Below are positions 42,334 through 53,841 of a stretch of DNA of 64,000 bases, one piece after another. Source of the DNA: Prochlorococcus sp. AG-409-B13 (GTDB taxonomy: Bacteria > Cyanobacteriota > Cyanobacteriia > PCC-6307 > Cyanobiaceae); assembly GCA_003216035.1 (NCBI GenBank), contig QCJM01000004.1, forward strand, positions 23,674 through 87,673, given 5' to 3'. The position numbers and the translations under genes are program-made. Positions within the stretch are counted from its first letter, which is position 1. Every line of letters starts with the position of its first letter. The notes beneath the pieces are model-generated. The model was not told where the DNA came from. It saw nothing but the letters and a program-made list of their open reading frames with translations, and searched no databases.

Positions 42334-42471
42334 TTAGAAATGTGAGGGGGTGCGCTACAAACGCATGCCCTTCCAGAGCCGCGCAACACTACCACTCTGC
42401 CTGAATGTTTTTAAAGGGTTCGGTCAACCGCACAAATGAACTGTGGCCGCGGTGCTCCTCTTGCGAATAAG

Positions 42472-42498
42472 TTGGCACTCATCGACTCTGAGTGCTAG
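42472..42498. promoter_or_regulatory. CIRCE operator upstream of groES
   Basis: TTGGCACTC, nine bases, then GAGTGCTAG match the CIRCE consensus (TTAGCACTC-N9-GAGTGCTAA) with one change in each arm. It ends about 53 bases before the groES start. CIRCE is bound by the repressor HrcA, so groESL is predicted to be derepressed by heat. Confidence 0.9.
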
Positions 42499-42551
42499 CT
42501 CAAGTCGTTTAGAGGCGCTTTTGCGCCCTGTTGTTGCTCTTGCATTCATCC

Positions 42552-42863
42552 ATGGCAGCTGTTTCTCTCAGCGTCTCCACTGTTAAGCCTCTCGGAGATC
42601 GCGTTTTTGTCAAAGTCTCTGAATCCGAGGAGAAGACTGCGGGTGGGATCCTTTTGCCGGATACCGCCAAAGAAAAGCCTCAGGTCGGAGAAGTCGCTCA
42701 GGTAGGCCCTGGTAAGCGTAATGATGATGGATCTCGTCAGGCTCCTGAAGTGGGAGTAGGTGACAAGGTCCTTTACAGCAAGTACGCCGGCACAGATATC
42801 AAGCTTGGTGCTGATGAGTACGTCCTCTTGTCAGAAAAGGACATTTTGGCTGTTGTTAACTGA
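42552..42863 (+). CDS. groES: Co-chaperonin GroES
   Basis: GroES forms the heptameric lid of the chaperonin. The 103-residue protein shows [38 protein letters not shown] and the mobile loop and base typical of the family, ending [13 protein letters not shown]. The ATG at 42552 is chosen over an upstream frame start because [14 protein letters not shown] matches other cyanobacterial starts. The gene is controlled by the CIRCE element and followed 74 bases later by groEL. Confidence 0.97.
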   Translation: MAAVSLSVSTVKPLGDRVFVKVSESEEKTAGGILLPDTAKEKPQVGEVAQVGPGKRNDDGSRQAPEVGVGDKVLYSKYAGTDIKLGADEYVLLSEKDILAVVN

Positions 42864-42907
42864 AAACTATTCAGTTTCAGTCGTTTCTGACTATTTAAAA
42901 CCCCTAA

Positions 42908-44575
<1,668 letters not shown>

Positions 44576-44637
44576 AATTAGCCGTTACTATTACCAACTA
44601 CTTTTAGTCACCATTAGGCACAGACCTATTTGTTTAA

Positions 44638-44666
44638 GGGGCTGCGATTACAGCAGTCCCTTTTTT
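44638..44666 (+). terminator. Intrinsic terminator of groESL
   Basis: GGGGCTGC pairs with GCAGTCCC (one G-T) around a 7-base loop and is followed by six T's. It lies about 63 bases beyond the groEL stop and is the clearest rho-independent terminator in the window. Confidence 0.85.
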
Positions 44667-44827
44667 ATTATTTGACTATTTAAGATTAAGAAAAACCTCT
44701 GAGAAGTTTGGCAGATTTTCGAACTAGGTTTATCTATTAATAGAACGAGCAGTTGATTTTAGGGTATATTTTTGATGACAGATATTCCGCTTGAGTCTTC
44801 TGAGGTGCCCTATCTTTACGCTTCTTA

Positions 44828-45204
44828 TTAACTGAGTAATCCTAAGTGTGTATAGAGCCCTTCCCGTAGCAAAATTATGAATGAGGGCAAAATTGCAATA
44901 GCATAAATTATTGCTGGAGGTGAGAGTATGTAAAATATGTCTCCCTTAATTCCTTGCCCATATTTATTATTAATTGTGACTGCCCATAAACGATAAATAT
45001 ATTTCATTAGGAATAAGTATCCAATTATTAGATCTAGTTTATTTAGATGTAATTGATATGTTCTTTCGATCTGGTCTTCAGTTCTTAGAATTGTAAGAAA
45101 AATAGAAGTAACAATTTAGTCTTTGCCTTGTTGAAAGTAGATGTATTCCTCTTAGACCTCTGGTTGCTTACTTGTCGAAGTAATTTAAGGCGTAACTTTT
45201 CCAC
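44828..45204 (-). pseudogene. Decayed voltage-gated-ion-channel-like gene fragment
   Basis: Two minus-strand frames together look like the N-terminal part of a six-helix cation channel. Frame A (45204 to 45085) gives LRLKLLRQVSNQRS and a short hydrophobic end before a stop. Frame B, open from 45115 to the TAA at 44828, has DLIIGYLFLMKYIYRLWAV and then SPPAIIYAIAILPS. The EYLLRLW-like and SPxAIIDLxAILPF-like patterns fit the S2-S3 part of Kv channels. Arg-rich S4 and the pore are absent. A frameshift near 45085-45115 joins the two. Frame B's only ATG (45007) would give 59 residues. Confidence 0.5.
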
Positions 45205-45334
45205 TTTGACTATTATTTGGTCTGCACTCTAGTCAATATAGGTGTCTTGGCGGATTTATTGCCCTTAAAGAGAGCCATGGATAGCCTTATTTAAGGTAAA
45301 AGAAGATTAACTTTTATTTAGGCTTTTAGATCTG

Positions 45335-46486
45335 TTATTGGTAATCATTAATTAAAAAAAAACTTTTAGTACAGTCTATTACCTTCTCTAGATGAGGATC
45401 AACTCCTACCCATAATGGAAGTCTGACCAATCTTTGTGAGACAGATTCTGTTACATGCATCTCGTTCGTTGTCCTTGGTAGTTGATACTTAATGGCGGCC
45501 TTAGAATTATGTAGAGGTGTGTAATGGAATGTGCAATTAATAGAGCAGCTACGCATGTAAGCTATAAATTCATTGCGTGATATCTCTGAGGGCAAAAGCA
45601 AGTAATACATATGAGCATTATGTTTGCAGTCTGAAGGGATATATGGCCTTCGGAGATTTCCAGATTGTTCTAAACTTTTCAATCCATCATGGTAAGTTTC
45701 CCAAGACATTATACGATTACGTATTATATATTCTGCTTGAATCATTTGAGCCCATAAGAAGGCCGCATTGAGCTCACCAGGTAAGAAGGAAGATCCAATA
45801 TCTACCCATGAATATTTTTTAATTAAGCCATTTTCAAATTCATATCTGTTTGTACCTTTGTTGCGTATTGTTCTAGCTCTTTCAATATACTTTGGATTGT
45901 TTATGAGCAGTGCACCACCCTCTCCGCAAGTTATATTTTTGGTCTCATGAAAAGAAAGACAGCCCAAGTCTCCAATAGAACCTAATTTTCTTTGTTTATA
46001 CCTTGACAATATTGCATGAGCTGCATCCTCAATAACTATTAAATTATGTTCTCTAGCAAGATTCATTATCATGTCCATATTGCATCCTACGCCTGCATAA
46101 TGAACAACTACTATTGCCTTGGTCTTAGGTGTTATAAGTGAACTAATTAGAGATTCATTTATATTGGCAGTATCAGGACGGATGTCTGCAAAAATTGGCA
46201 CACCTCCCCGTAATACAAATGCATTTGCTGTAGAGACAAAGGTATAGGACGGCATAATAATTTCATCCCCAGGCTTTATTTCTAATAAGATTGCCGCCAT
46301 TTCAAGTGCAGCTGTACCGGAATTCGTAAGAAGTGCAGTCTGAACATCTAAATTTTGTTCGAGCCATTTGCTGCATAAATTTGTGTAATAGCCATCTCCT
46401 GCAAGTTGGCTATTTCGGTGAGCCCCTTTAATGAAGTCAATTTCTTTGCCCGTTAGGTAAGGCTTGTTAAATGGAATTATGGACAT
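45335..46486 (-). CDS. rffA: dTDP-4-amino-4,6-dideoxygalactose transaminase-like (RffA/WecE) aminotransferase
   Basis: A 383-residue DegT/DnrJ/EryC1 aminotransferase. The opening IPFNKPYLTGKEIDFIKGA and AGDGYYTNLCSKWLE match RffA (WecE). PLP features are TNSGTAALEMAAILL, VIEDAAHAI and the Schiff-base Lys in FHETKNITCGEGGAL. RffA makes the amino sugar Fuc4N used in surface glycans. No other sugar-nucleotide gene is nearby, so it must work with genes elsewhere or be a transferred remnant. It is AT-rich and sits among accessory-looking genes. Confidence 0.85.
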   Translation of the reverse strand: MSIIPFNKPYLTGKEIDFIKGAHRNSQLAGDGYYTNLCSKWLEQNLDVQTALLTNSGTAALEMAAILLEIKPGDEIIMPSYTFVSTANAFVLRGGVPIFADIRPDTANINESLISSLITPKTKAIVVVHYAGVGCNMDMIMNLAREHNLIVIEDAAHAILSRYKQRKLGSIGDLGCLSFHETKNITCGEGGALLINNPKYIERARTIRNKGTNRYEFENGLIKKYSWVDIGSSFLPGELNAAFLWAQMIQAEYIIRNRIMSWETYHDGLKSLEQSGNLRRPYIPSDCKHNAHMYYLLLPSEISRNEFIAYMRSCSINCTFHYTPLHNSKAAIKYQLPRTTNEMHVTESVSQRLVRLPLWVGVDPHLEKVIDCTKSFFLINDYQ

Positions 46487-46663
46487 AAATAGTTTTCTTG
46501 CTGCAGAAAAGTTGTTTGCCCTAAAAGATGAGCGTATTAAACTTATGTCTATAATGGCATACTTTCTAAGAGAAAACTTTATGTAAAAATAATCTTAGCT
46601 GCTATGTGTTTAATTTGGCTTAGATTTTTATTTGGAAATGGATAATATGATTGGGCTAATTAG

Positions 46664-48919
46664 TTAGCTACCTTCTTCTAGGTTAGACAGGTTGATTACT
46701 TGCATGGTTTCGTTGCCAAGTATATTGACGACCTTGACAGCCAATGTTGGCGGATTCACCTTGAATTTTATAGTGGGTGTGATTAGGGTGAGTTCTGAGC
46801 AGTTTCTATCCCTAAATGATTGCCAATCATTATTAAATATATAAGTCGGATATGTTGATGATTTTCTTTCAGTGGAGGTTTTAGATAGATTCTCCTTACT
46901 ATAATTAAAATCAACTGCCCAATAGTCAATCCAATCAGTCCAATGATTTGTTATAACATGATCTTCAGTATGGCCTGTTTTTTTATCGTAGAATTTACTT
47001 ATGAGTAATCCATTCTTGAGTGTCATTGAATGTCCAGATTCTAATACTTTCTTACGATCTTTTGAGGAGTTATCCTGAGCATGACAGACTGTGTAGTTAC
47101 TAAGCTCTAATGAGACTCCTTTTGAATTATATATAGGATTTATTTCGAAATAAGAAACCTCATTGAAAAAAATATTATTACTCTTTAGAGTTTTCCCTTC
47201 TAAGATATCTTTAGGAATATATCTAAAGGTTATTCTAACTCCTTTACGGCTTGCTAAAATCATTGCTTTTGGGAATAATCCCAACTCATATTCAAAGGCT
47301 AGTATTTCTGTTTTGTTTATTCCTTCCTCAATACATTCATTAATGACCTTATCTATAAAAAATAGGGAGCAAGGTTGATTTATTGGGGCTATTGCAATGG
47401 TTTTTTCTTCTTTTTCTCCATCTAGCCTCTTTGAGCCTACTCGGGGTTTCGCATTGTATGCGCTTAAAACTATTTTCTTGAAGAATTTTTCTTTGAGACT
47501 GATAGTACTCTTATCGCTAATGAGCATAAGGTTCTTAAGTAGATAGTCTTTTTCGGAACTGTCCAAGGTGAGAACATCAAATTTTTTTGAATTAGCATTA
47601 GCTGATTCTTTTTGTATATTGAGCATTCTTTTTTTGGTTGTATGTATTGCCACATGGCCTATATCGGCCCCGATCCATTTCCGCCCTAATTTTTCGGCTA
47701 CAGCGCAAGTGGTTCCAGAACCACAAAAGAAGTCGAAGACTATATCGCCCGGATTGGATCCCATTAGGATAATTCTTTCTAGTAAAGTTTCTGGTTTTTG
47801 AGTTGGGTAACCAACAATTTCTTTATTCCTTCCTTTTAAAACTGGTATATCTGTCCAGAGTGTATTAATGGACTGCCCTGGATACTCATCTAAATATACT
47901 TTCTTGTAGATTTGTTTATTTTTTGAATCTGGGTAATAAAGTCTTCCTTCGGCATCTAAGTATTTCATTTTTTCTATTGGTATAGACCAACCATTCGGTG
48001 GGGTTCGATATCCTTTATAGTCGTATACTAGGTTTGGTCTTGGTGAAGGACTTCTCATGACGTTTAACATATATCTTCTTCCATTTTCATCATAGTATTT
48101 AAAATTCTTTTCTATATATTGATTGGATGGCCTGGAATAGACCTGGTTAATTTTTTGACCTTTACTTTTTGAATAACAAAGAATAACGTCATGCGCGTTT
48201 GATAAGTTCTTCATACCCTTAAGAGCAGAGCCACCTTTTCTTCTCCAAATTATTTCATTTACAAAGCAACACTTTCCAAATACCTCATCCATTAGTATTC
48301 GTAAGTATGCATCTGCTTTATAATCACAATGCAGGAATATAAAACCTTCATTGTGAAGTATCTTCTTGGCCATTGCTATCCTTTCATATATCATTGTGAT
48401 GAATGAATCATTCCCTTCTCCCCAAGTATCCCTGTAGGCTATATTTTGAGGCATAGGTATTGTTCTTGGTGACTGTTCTCCTTTTGTATTTATTTTCATA
48501 TGGAAGTTAATACCCGCATCAAACGGCGGGTCTATATATATTAATTTAATCCCGCCTTTGGTTTTGATTTCCTCTCCTATTTCGCCAGTCATGATTGAAG
48601 GTAATATGAATTTATTGTCACCTAGAATGAGTTTATTTCGCCATTCACTTTGTGGCAGACGAGTTGAATTTTTTGGTGGTTTTAGTTTTGACTGCTCTAA
48701 AGATTTGTCTCTTGATTCATTTATTCTCTCTGCTACTCTAAGAGGAATAACTGTATCCTCTTGGCAGCATTGTTTGCCATTCCAGATTAACTCCGGTTCT
48801 TTTTTAGGATTAAAAAGAAGTGACCTGTACTTTTCTTCTAGCGGACGGCCTTCATTTAGGGCCTCGCAAATTTCTCTGATTTGGTTTTGGTTAAGCCGCA
48901 CAAGATCAAAGCATTTCAA
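46664..48919 (-). CDS. Adenine-specific DNA methyltransferase, type III Mod-like, without restriction partner
   Basis: A 751-residue beta-class amino-methyltransferase. Motif IV is LIYIDPPFDAG (Asp130-Phe133), followed by GFIFLHCDYKADAYLRILMDE. GYPTQKPETLLERI (370-383) and motif I DFFCGSGTTCAVAEKLGRKW (from about 396) come last, the order expected of the beta class. DPPF rather than DPPY is less usual. About 330 C-terminal residues have no helicase or nuclease motif. No res gene adjoins, so it is an orphan, perhaps epigenetic or phage-protective. Modification of adenine N6 is probable but not proved. Confidence 0.82.
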   Translation of the reverse strand: MKCFDLVRLNQNQIREICEALNEGRPLEEKYRSLLFNPKKEPELIWNGKQCCQEDTVIPLRVAERINESRDKSLEQSKLKPPKNSTRLPQSEWRNKLILGDNKFILPSIMTGEIGEEIKTKGGIKLIYIDPPFDAGINFHMKINTKGEQSPRTIPMPQNIAYRDTWGEGNDSFITMIYERIAMAKKILHNEGFIFLHCDYKADAYLRILMDEVFGKCCFVNEIIWRRKGGSALKGMKNLSNAHDVILCYSKSKGQKINQVYSRPSNQYIEKNFKYYDENGRRYMLNVMRSPSPRPNLVYDYKGYRTPPNGWSIPIEKMKYLDAEGRLYYPDSKNKQIYKKVYLDEYPGQSINTLWTDIPVLKGRNKEIVGYPTQKPETLLERIILMGSNPGDIVFDFFCGSGTTCAVAEKLGRKWIGADIGHVAIHTTKKRMLNIQKESANANSKKFDVLTLDSSEKDYLLKNLMLISDKSTISLKEKFFKKIVLSAYNAKPRVGSKRLDGEKEEKTIAIAPINQPCSLFFIDKVINECIEEGINKTEILAFEYELGLFPKAMILASRKGVRITFRYIPKDILEGKTLKSNNIFFNEVSYFEINPIYNSKGVSLELSNYTVCHAQDNSSKDRKKVLESGHSMTLKNGLLISKFYDKKTGHTEDHVITNHWTDWIDYWAVDFNYSKENLSKTSTERKSSTYPTYIFNNDWQSFRDRNCSELTLITPTIKFKVNPPTLAVKVVNILGNETMQVINLSNLEEGS

Positions 48920-48950
48920 TAACTTTCTTCTTCTTGGATGATTCTGACTT

Positions 48951-49181
48951 CTAACTCAACCAACCTGCACTAAGAATGACGGCAAGGCTTAAAAAAATCG
49001 CAAGAAATGTCCAGGTAGTTCGACTTAAAGTTGCTTCAGCGCTACTAGCGCTTGTGAACATTGAGCTTCCACTAGCTGCGAGCCCACCCATTCCATCCCC
49101 TTTTGGGCTATGTAGAAGAACAAGAAGGATCAGTATTAATCCAGAACCTACCCAGATCCAGGAGAGGATAGAAGTGATCAT
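48951..49181 (-). CDS. secG: Preprotein translocase subunit SecG
   Basis: A 76-residue protein with two helices (ILSWIWVGSGLILILLVLLH and TTWTFLAIFLSLAVILSAGW) joined by the conserved SPKGDGMGGLAASGSSMFTSASSAE-type loop, which is the SecG hallmark. SecG assists SecYE in protein export. It lies just upstream of gpmI on the same strand (57-base gap) and 31 bases from the methyltransferase start, where the accessory patch ends. Confidence 0.93.
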   Translation of the reverse strand: MITSILSWIWVGSGLILILLVLLHSPKGDGMGGLAASGSSMFTSASSAEATLSRTTWTFLAIFLSLAVILSAGWLS

Positions 49182-49238
49182 GTTTCAAAATTAACGATGA
49201 TTAGAGACTGAAGAGAATGGAATAACTTTTAATAAATT

Positions 49239-50861
49239 TCAAACTGGTTGAGCTAATCGAGAACTGATAGGAGTTGTTTGAACAGCTTCAATTAATGATG
49301 AGCCTGTCATTACATCTGGTTTAGGCAGATTCAGTATCTGTAGAAGTGTAGGAGCAATATCTGCGAGACCGCCTCCTTCGCGTAAAGAAATTTCATTTCC
49401 GTGCCCCTTTAATTTACTTCGCTCACCTTCAATAAGAATTACAGGTACTGGGTTGGTTGTATGTGCTGTCCAGGCTTGTCCATCTGGACCTTGCATAAGT
49501 TCTGCATTCCCATGGTCAGCTGTGATCATTAAGGTCCCACTCATTTTTCCTGTTGAATCAAGTATGCGACCTATGCATCTATCTACTGTTTGAATTGCTT
49601 CTTTCGCAGCTTCCATTACTCCGGTATGCCCAACCATGTCTGGGTTTGCGTAATTAATAACCACTAGGGAATACAAACCACTTTCTATAGCGGCGACACA
49701 ACTATCTGTAAGCGTATCTGCTGCCATCGCTGGAGAGAGGTCGTAGGTTGCAACTCTTGGGGATGGCACTAGATGACGACTCTCTCCTGGAAGTGGTTTT
49801 TCTATGCCCCCATTTAAAAAATAAGTAACGTGCGGGTATTTTTCAGTTTCTGCTGTTCGGTATTGGCGTAGTCCGTGTTCAGCTATGACTTGGCCAAGTA
49901 GATGATCTAATGATTCAGGCGGAAAGGCCACTTGAACAGGCAGGTCAGGTTCGTATTGGGTAAAAGTTACTACTTGCAATTGACTTTGATGTTCCCGTTG
50001 GAAGTTATTAAATTCATCAAGTGTGAGTGCCTGAATTAATTGTCGAGCTCGATCAGGGCGGAAATTGAACATGATTAGCCCATCTCCATCTTTTAGATAA
50101 GAAGAGCTCATTCGAACTGGCTCTAAGAATTCATCAGTAATGCCTGCCTCATAACTTTTCTTGAGAACTTCTTCGGGTGATTCTTCATTGATCACTAGAG
50201 AAGGGTTCGTTAGTAATTCATAAGCCTTAGCAGTCCTATCCCAACGATTATCCCGGTCCATGGCCCAATACCTTCCACAGAGGCTTGCAAGCTCCCCTAC
50301 TCCGCAGCTCTTGAGAGTGTTTTTAACGTGGTTTAAATAATTTCCAGCACTTTGCATTGGAGTATCACGACCATCAGTAATTGCGTGTAAGGCAACTTTG
50401 TTGAGCCCAATGGATGCAGCCCATTCCAAAAGGCCACATAGATGATCTACATGACTATGTACACCTCCATCTGAGCAAAGCCCAATTAAATGGAGAGTTC
50501 CACCATTTGCTTTAAGAGCTTTGGCAAGTTTGATAAGGGCAGGAGTCTGACCAATTCTTCCTTCTCTAACAGTATTCCCAATCCGGACAAGCTCTTGCTG
50601 TATTACACGACCGGCACCAATCGTGAGGTGACCAACCTCTGAGTTCCCCATTTGGTTATCAGGTAGGCCTACATATGAGCCACTGGCTTGTATGAGTGTG
50701 TGCGGGTATGCATGCCATAAGGCATCAATAATTGGAGTATTCGCGCTCCTAATAGCGTTGTGAGCTTCTTCTTCACGATGCCCCCACCCATCAAGTATCG
50801 CTAGCACCAAAGGAGTGACTGGCTTAGTGAGATTGGAGTCTGCGGAACTATTGTTCGGCAT
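49239..50861 (-). CDS. gpmI: 2,3-bisphosphoglycerate-independent phosphoglycerate mutase (GpmI)
   Basis: GpmI interconverts 3- and 2-phosphoglycerate using two Mn2+ ions. The 540-residue enzyme shows [18 protein letters not shown], the phospho-serine region [32 protein letters not shown], and [11 protein letters not shown] in the phosphatase domain. Length is ordinary. It is the glycolytic mutase of most cyanobacteria. Its start faces pyrR across 161 bases. Confidence 0.97.
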   Translation of the reverse strand: MPNNSSADSNLTKPVTPLVLAILDGWGHREEEAHNAIRSANTPIIDALWHAYPHTLIQASGSYVGLPDNQMGNSEVGHLTIGAGRVIQQELVRIGNTVREGRIGQTPALIKLAKALKANGGTLHLIGLCSDGGVHSHVDHLCGLLEWAASIGLNKVALHAITDGRDTPMQSAGNYLNHVKNTLKSCGVGELASLCGRYWAMDRDNRWDRTAKAYELLTNPSLVINEESPEEVLKKSYEAGITDEFLEPVRMSSSYLKDGDGLIMFNFRPDRARQLIQALTLDEFNNFQREHQSQLQVVTFTQYEPDLPVQVAFPPESLDHLLGQVIAEHGLRQYRTAETEKYPHVTYFLNGGIEKPLPGESRHLVPSPRVATYDLSPAMAADTLTDSCVAAIESGLYSLVVINYANPDMVGHTGVMEAAKEAIQTVDRCIGRILDSTGKMSGTLMITADHGNAELMQGPDGQAWTAHTTNPVPVILIEGERSKLKGHGNEISLREGGGLADIAPTLLQILNLPKPDVMTGSSLIEAVQTTPISSRLAQPV

Positions 50862-51022
50862 TTTGCCCGTGATGACTCCTTTTGATTGGATGCATCAATA
50901 TCAAATTACTGCCTCCTAGGACTTGAATTGTATTTGAACTTACTCCCGTCAGCTTATGCGAATCCAATGAATTGTGGATATTTGCTGAATCGGCATAAAA
51001 TCTATCCCTAATACATATATCA

Positions 51023-51577
51023 ATGACCAATACTAGAAGAGATGAGAGGGTTGAGATACTTTCAGCGCAAGAGCTTGCTAGGACGCTTAATCGACTTGCT
51101 TCTCAAGTCTTAGAAACAGTTCCTAATAGCCAGGCATTGTTGCTTTTGGGTATTCCTACCAGGGGGGTTTATCTTTCTAAGGTGCTGGCAAAGGAACTTG
51201 AGGCCTTAACAGGACATCCTATTGATTATGGAAGTCTTGATCCAACTTTTCATAGAGATGATCTTGAGCGGATAGGTACAAGGATGGTTAAAGCCACTGA
51301 ACTCCCGTCCACGGTTGAGGGCAGGCAAGTGGTTTTAGTTGATGATGTGATTTTTACGGGTCGAACTGTGCGTGCGGCTTTGGAGGCACTTCAGGCATGG
51401 GGGCGAGCCGACAGGGTAATGCTTTTGGCAATGGTTGATCGAGGACATAGAGAAGTCCCTATTCAGCCTGATTTTTGTGGCCGCCAAGTTCCAACCCGTA
51501 GAACTGAGTCAATTGAACTGCGATTAAGGGATATAGATGAAGAAGAAGGAGTTTTCCTTAGGAGAATACTTGACTAA
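51023..51577 (+). CDS. pyrR: PyrR bifunctional regulator / uracil phosphoribosyltransferase
   Basis: A 184-residue PRTase-fold protein with EILSAQELARTLNRLASQVLE, LLGIPTRGVYLSKVLA and the PRPP loop VVLVDDVIFTGRTVRAAL, typical of PyrR. In Bacillus PyrR is an attenuator of pyr mRNA and has weak UPRT activity. Whether cyanobacterial PyrR regulates is not settled. No pyr gene is next to it. Confidence 0.9.
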   Translation: MTNTRRDERVEILSAQELARTLNRLASQVLETVPNSQALLLLGIPTRGVYLSKVLAKELEALTGHPIDYGSLDPTFHRDDLERIGTRMVKATELPSTVEGRQVVLVDDVIFTGRTVRAALEALQAWGRADRVMLLAMVDRGHREVPIQPDFCGRQVPTRRTESIELRLRDIDEEEGVFLRRILD

Positions 51578-51616
51578 AATTTTGGAAGGAAATGAACTTT
51601 GGGATGACTTCATTAA

Positions 51617-53230
51617 TTATCTAATGGAACCTAAAGTTGTCTTGTTGAGTTGGAAACCATTACGTATATCGATTCCTTCCATTTGAAGTTGGCATTTTTC
51701 ATTAATATTAAATTTCAACCGAAGGCAATCTTCTCCGGGTTGGCCAGGTGGGTTTAGTAAAATAGATTTTGTGTTTTTTGCTAAAGGGGTGTATTTAGAT
51801 TCAGCTGGCAACTCTTGGATTGTTGGCAATCCATTGATATAAATGACCTCATGATTGCCCTGGGATTCTGGTTCGCCAATAATTAATTCAAGTTCTGATT
51901 GATTAATTTTGCTCGCTGCGAGAACTATTTCTAATGGGTTGGTTGTAGGCCAGGGTTGTCCCGCTAGAAAGAGCTGATGCCAACAATGTTTTTTACTTCT
52001 TTGGTCCCAGCAACGTAGGGATACTCCTCTATGCAGTACATCTTTTACTTGCACACCTGGGGTAAGTCTGAGGGCTCCAATCGCTACAGCTTCTAGGGGG
52101 GGTGGAGTTAGCAAGGGAGTTGGTTCGCATTGCTTTCCCAACCACCGACGCACAATTGGCATATAAGCACCACCTCCTACAACCACAACGCCTTGAAGAT
52201 CTTCAAGCTCACATCCATTAGCCCTGGCGCTCGCAAGAGTTTGCTTTAAAAGATCATCAAGAATTTTGAGGAGGCCTTGTTTTACAAGTAGTTCTTCCAA
52301 GTTGAGTCTACATAAACTAAGTTGATGCTGATTTCTCCCTGATTGATCTTCAACAATTTCCGAAAGGAATTCAGTTTCCTTTAGATCACTTTTGCTCAGG
52401 CGACATTTAAGTTTCTCGCAGGCATTTAGCAATAATTCAGAGACTGGTACATCAGGGTAAAGGTGGTTTGCGATCCAACGATCGAAGTCTCTTCCTCCAA
52501 GTTGGTATCCAGCTTTTCCGAGCACTTTTGCACAACGCAGTATTTGTTTGCTTGTCCCTTCTAGTGTTTTGCCCCCAAACCTCAGTAATTGAGGGACTGG
52601 AGCCGCGCGACCTTCTCCACCTTCCAAGGCTACAAGTGATAAATCGATTGTGCTGCCTCCAATATCAACTACTAGAAGCTTTGCTCCTGCTGGGATACCA
52701 GCACCCAATGCTGCAGCTGTTGGCTCGTCGACTAGAGCAACTTCCTCTACAGGAAGTTCATTGCAGACTTTATTTAACCAAGTTCGATACTCTCGATAAG
52801 TTTCTACAGGAGCAGTTAAAACAAGCCTTTTTATCTTTATATGTTGAGGGAGTTGAGCCCAAATCTCTTGAAGTAAAAGCTCGCCAGCTTGTTCTGGTGA
52901 AAGATTAGAGCTGGAAATGTTTGATGTTTTATTTGCCCCTATCCAGCGTTTGAAATCGCTAATGAGATATGGATTTTCTTGCCCAATTAGACCTGAGTCG
53001 ATTACTTGTTGGCCTACTAGAACATTAGGAGTTTTCTTGGGGCAATACCAAACAATGCTTGGAACTCCACCTTCAATTCTGCTAATTGGAGGGAGATCTA
53101 AAAGTATTGGTTTTGAATCCAATTCACCTTGAAAGGCAACAACAGTTGTGTTGTTGCCTAGATCAATTGCAAGGGTGCCTACTTTTTGGTGGGGCTTAAG
53201 CTTCTGTTCGCCCGTTGAGGGCACTGTCAT
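51617..53230 (-). CDS. Hsp70/DnaK-like protein
   Basis: A 537-residue Hsp70-family protein: phosphate 1 TLAIDLGNNTTVVAFQGE, EVALVDEPTAAALGAG, phosphate 2 LLVVDIGGSTIDLSLVALEG, and the adenosine motif VVVVGGGAYMPIVRRWLG. The C-terminal substrate part is short and lacks the EEVD-type or DnaK lid, so it is a divergent Hsp70 rather than DnaK itself. A client is unknown. It converges with pyrR and is divergent from the small gene at 53278, sharing a 47-base promoter gap. Confidence 0.88.
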   Translation of the reverse strand: MTVPSTGEQKLKPHQKVGTLAIDLGNNTTVVAFQGELDSKPILLDLPPISRIEGGVPSIVWYCPKKTPNVLVGQQVIDSGLIGQENPYLISDFKRWIGANKTSNISSSNLSPEQAGELLLQEIWAQLPQHIKIKRLVLTAPVETYREYRTWLNKVCNELPVEEVALVDEPTAAALGAGIPAGAKLLVVDIGGSTIDLSLVALEGGEGRAAPVPQLLRFGGKTLEGTSKQILRCAKVLGKAGYQLGGRDFDRWIANHLYPDVPVSELLLNACEKLKCRLSKSDLKETEFLSEIVEDQSGRNQHQLSLCRLNLEELLVKQGLLKILDDLLKQTLASARANGCELEDLQGVVVVGGGAYMPIVRRWLGKQCEPTPLLTPPPLEAVAIGALRLTPGVQVKDVLHRGVSLRCWDQRSKKHCWHQLFLAGQPWPTTNPLEIVLAASKINQSELELIIGEPESQGNHEVIYINGLPTIQELPAESKYTPLAKNTKSILLNPPGQPGEDCLRLKFNINEKCQLQMEGIDIRNGFQLNKTTLGSIR

Positions 53231-53277
53231 GGATATTTCCTGGGATGTTGCTATATGAGGTTAAGGGGAGTATGGCA

Positions 53278-53562
53278 ATGGATAGACTTCAGACGCTGGT
53301 TTTTTCTTTTTACAGAGAAGATCCGCTTATTGAAGTGGCTTTAGTGCCACTCCTTAAGTGCAAGATGTCACGCAGTTGGGGGAGTATTCGAGTGGAGTGT
53401 TTAGATGTGAAACATTTGGAAGAAGTCTGTGATTTACTTGATTATTTGAGAAAACCTTTCTCTGAACTAGGGATAGGTCGAGCGATCGTATTGAGAGTGC
53501 CTGGCTCAACTCAGCGAATTTTCCCAATGAAATCTTCCACTATTAGTGACCTTTTGTCTTAA
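53278..53562 (+). CDS. Hypothetical protein upstream of rpoZ
   Basis: A 94-residue protein starting MDRLQTLVFSFYREDPLIEV, with a Cys-containing MSRSWGSIRVECLDVKHLEE core and RPGSTQR-like basic end (LRVPGSTQRIFPMK). The ATG at 53278 follows AAGGGGAG at good spacing; an ATG two codons earlier is also possible. It precedes rpoZ by 47 bases. I do not recognise a family. Confidence 0.65.
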   Translation: MDRLQTLVFSFYREDPLIEVALVPLLKCKMSRSWGSIRVECLDVKHLEEVCDLLDYLRKPFSELGIGRAIVLRVPGSTQRIFPMKSSTISDLLS

Positions 53563-53609
53563 GTGCTCACATCTCTCGCTTAAACTAGGGGGAAGATATA
53601 GATAGGTTC

Positions 53610-53837
53610 TTGATTACATCAGCTTTGGATTCAAAAGATCTTGCTAAGCGAGGTGAGAGTCTCATTCGTCACTCCAGTAATCGTTACCTAACCACGGTTC
53701 GGATAGCTTTTAGAGCCAAGCAGCGACGTTTTGATGATTTTGATGGGCTTTTAGAAGAGTCGAGCGTTAAACCGGTTCAACGTGCAATTGTTGAACTCAG
53801 TGATGAGCAAGATCAGCCTGATTTGCTCCCTGGTTGA
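53610..53837 (+). CDS. rpoZ: DNA-directed RNA polymerase omega subunit (RpoZ)
   Basis: A 75-residue omega subunit, which helps RNA polymerase assembly and sigma choice in cyanobacteria. [21 protein letters not shown] and [13 protein letters not shown] match cyanobacterial RpoZ well. The start is a TTG at 53610. The stop at 53835-53837 lies 4 bases before the DUF1818 start, so they are very probably one transcript. Confidence 0.9.
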   Translation: MITSALDSKDLAKRGESLIRHSSNRYLTTVRIAFRAKQRRFDDFDGLLEESSVKPVQRAIVELSDEQDQPDLLPG

Positions 53838-53841
53838 GACA

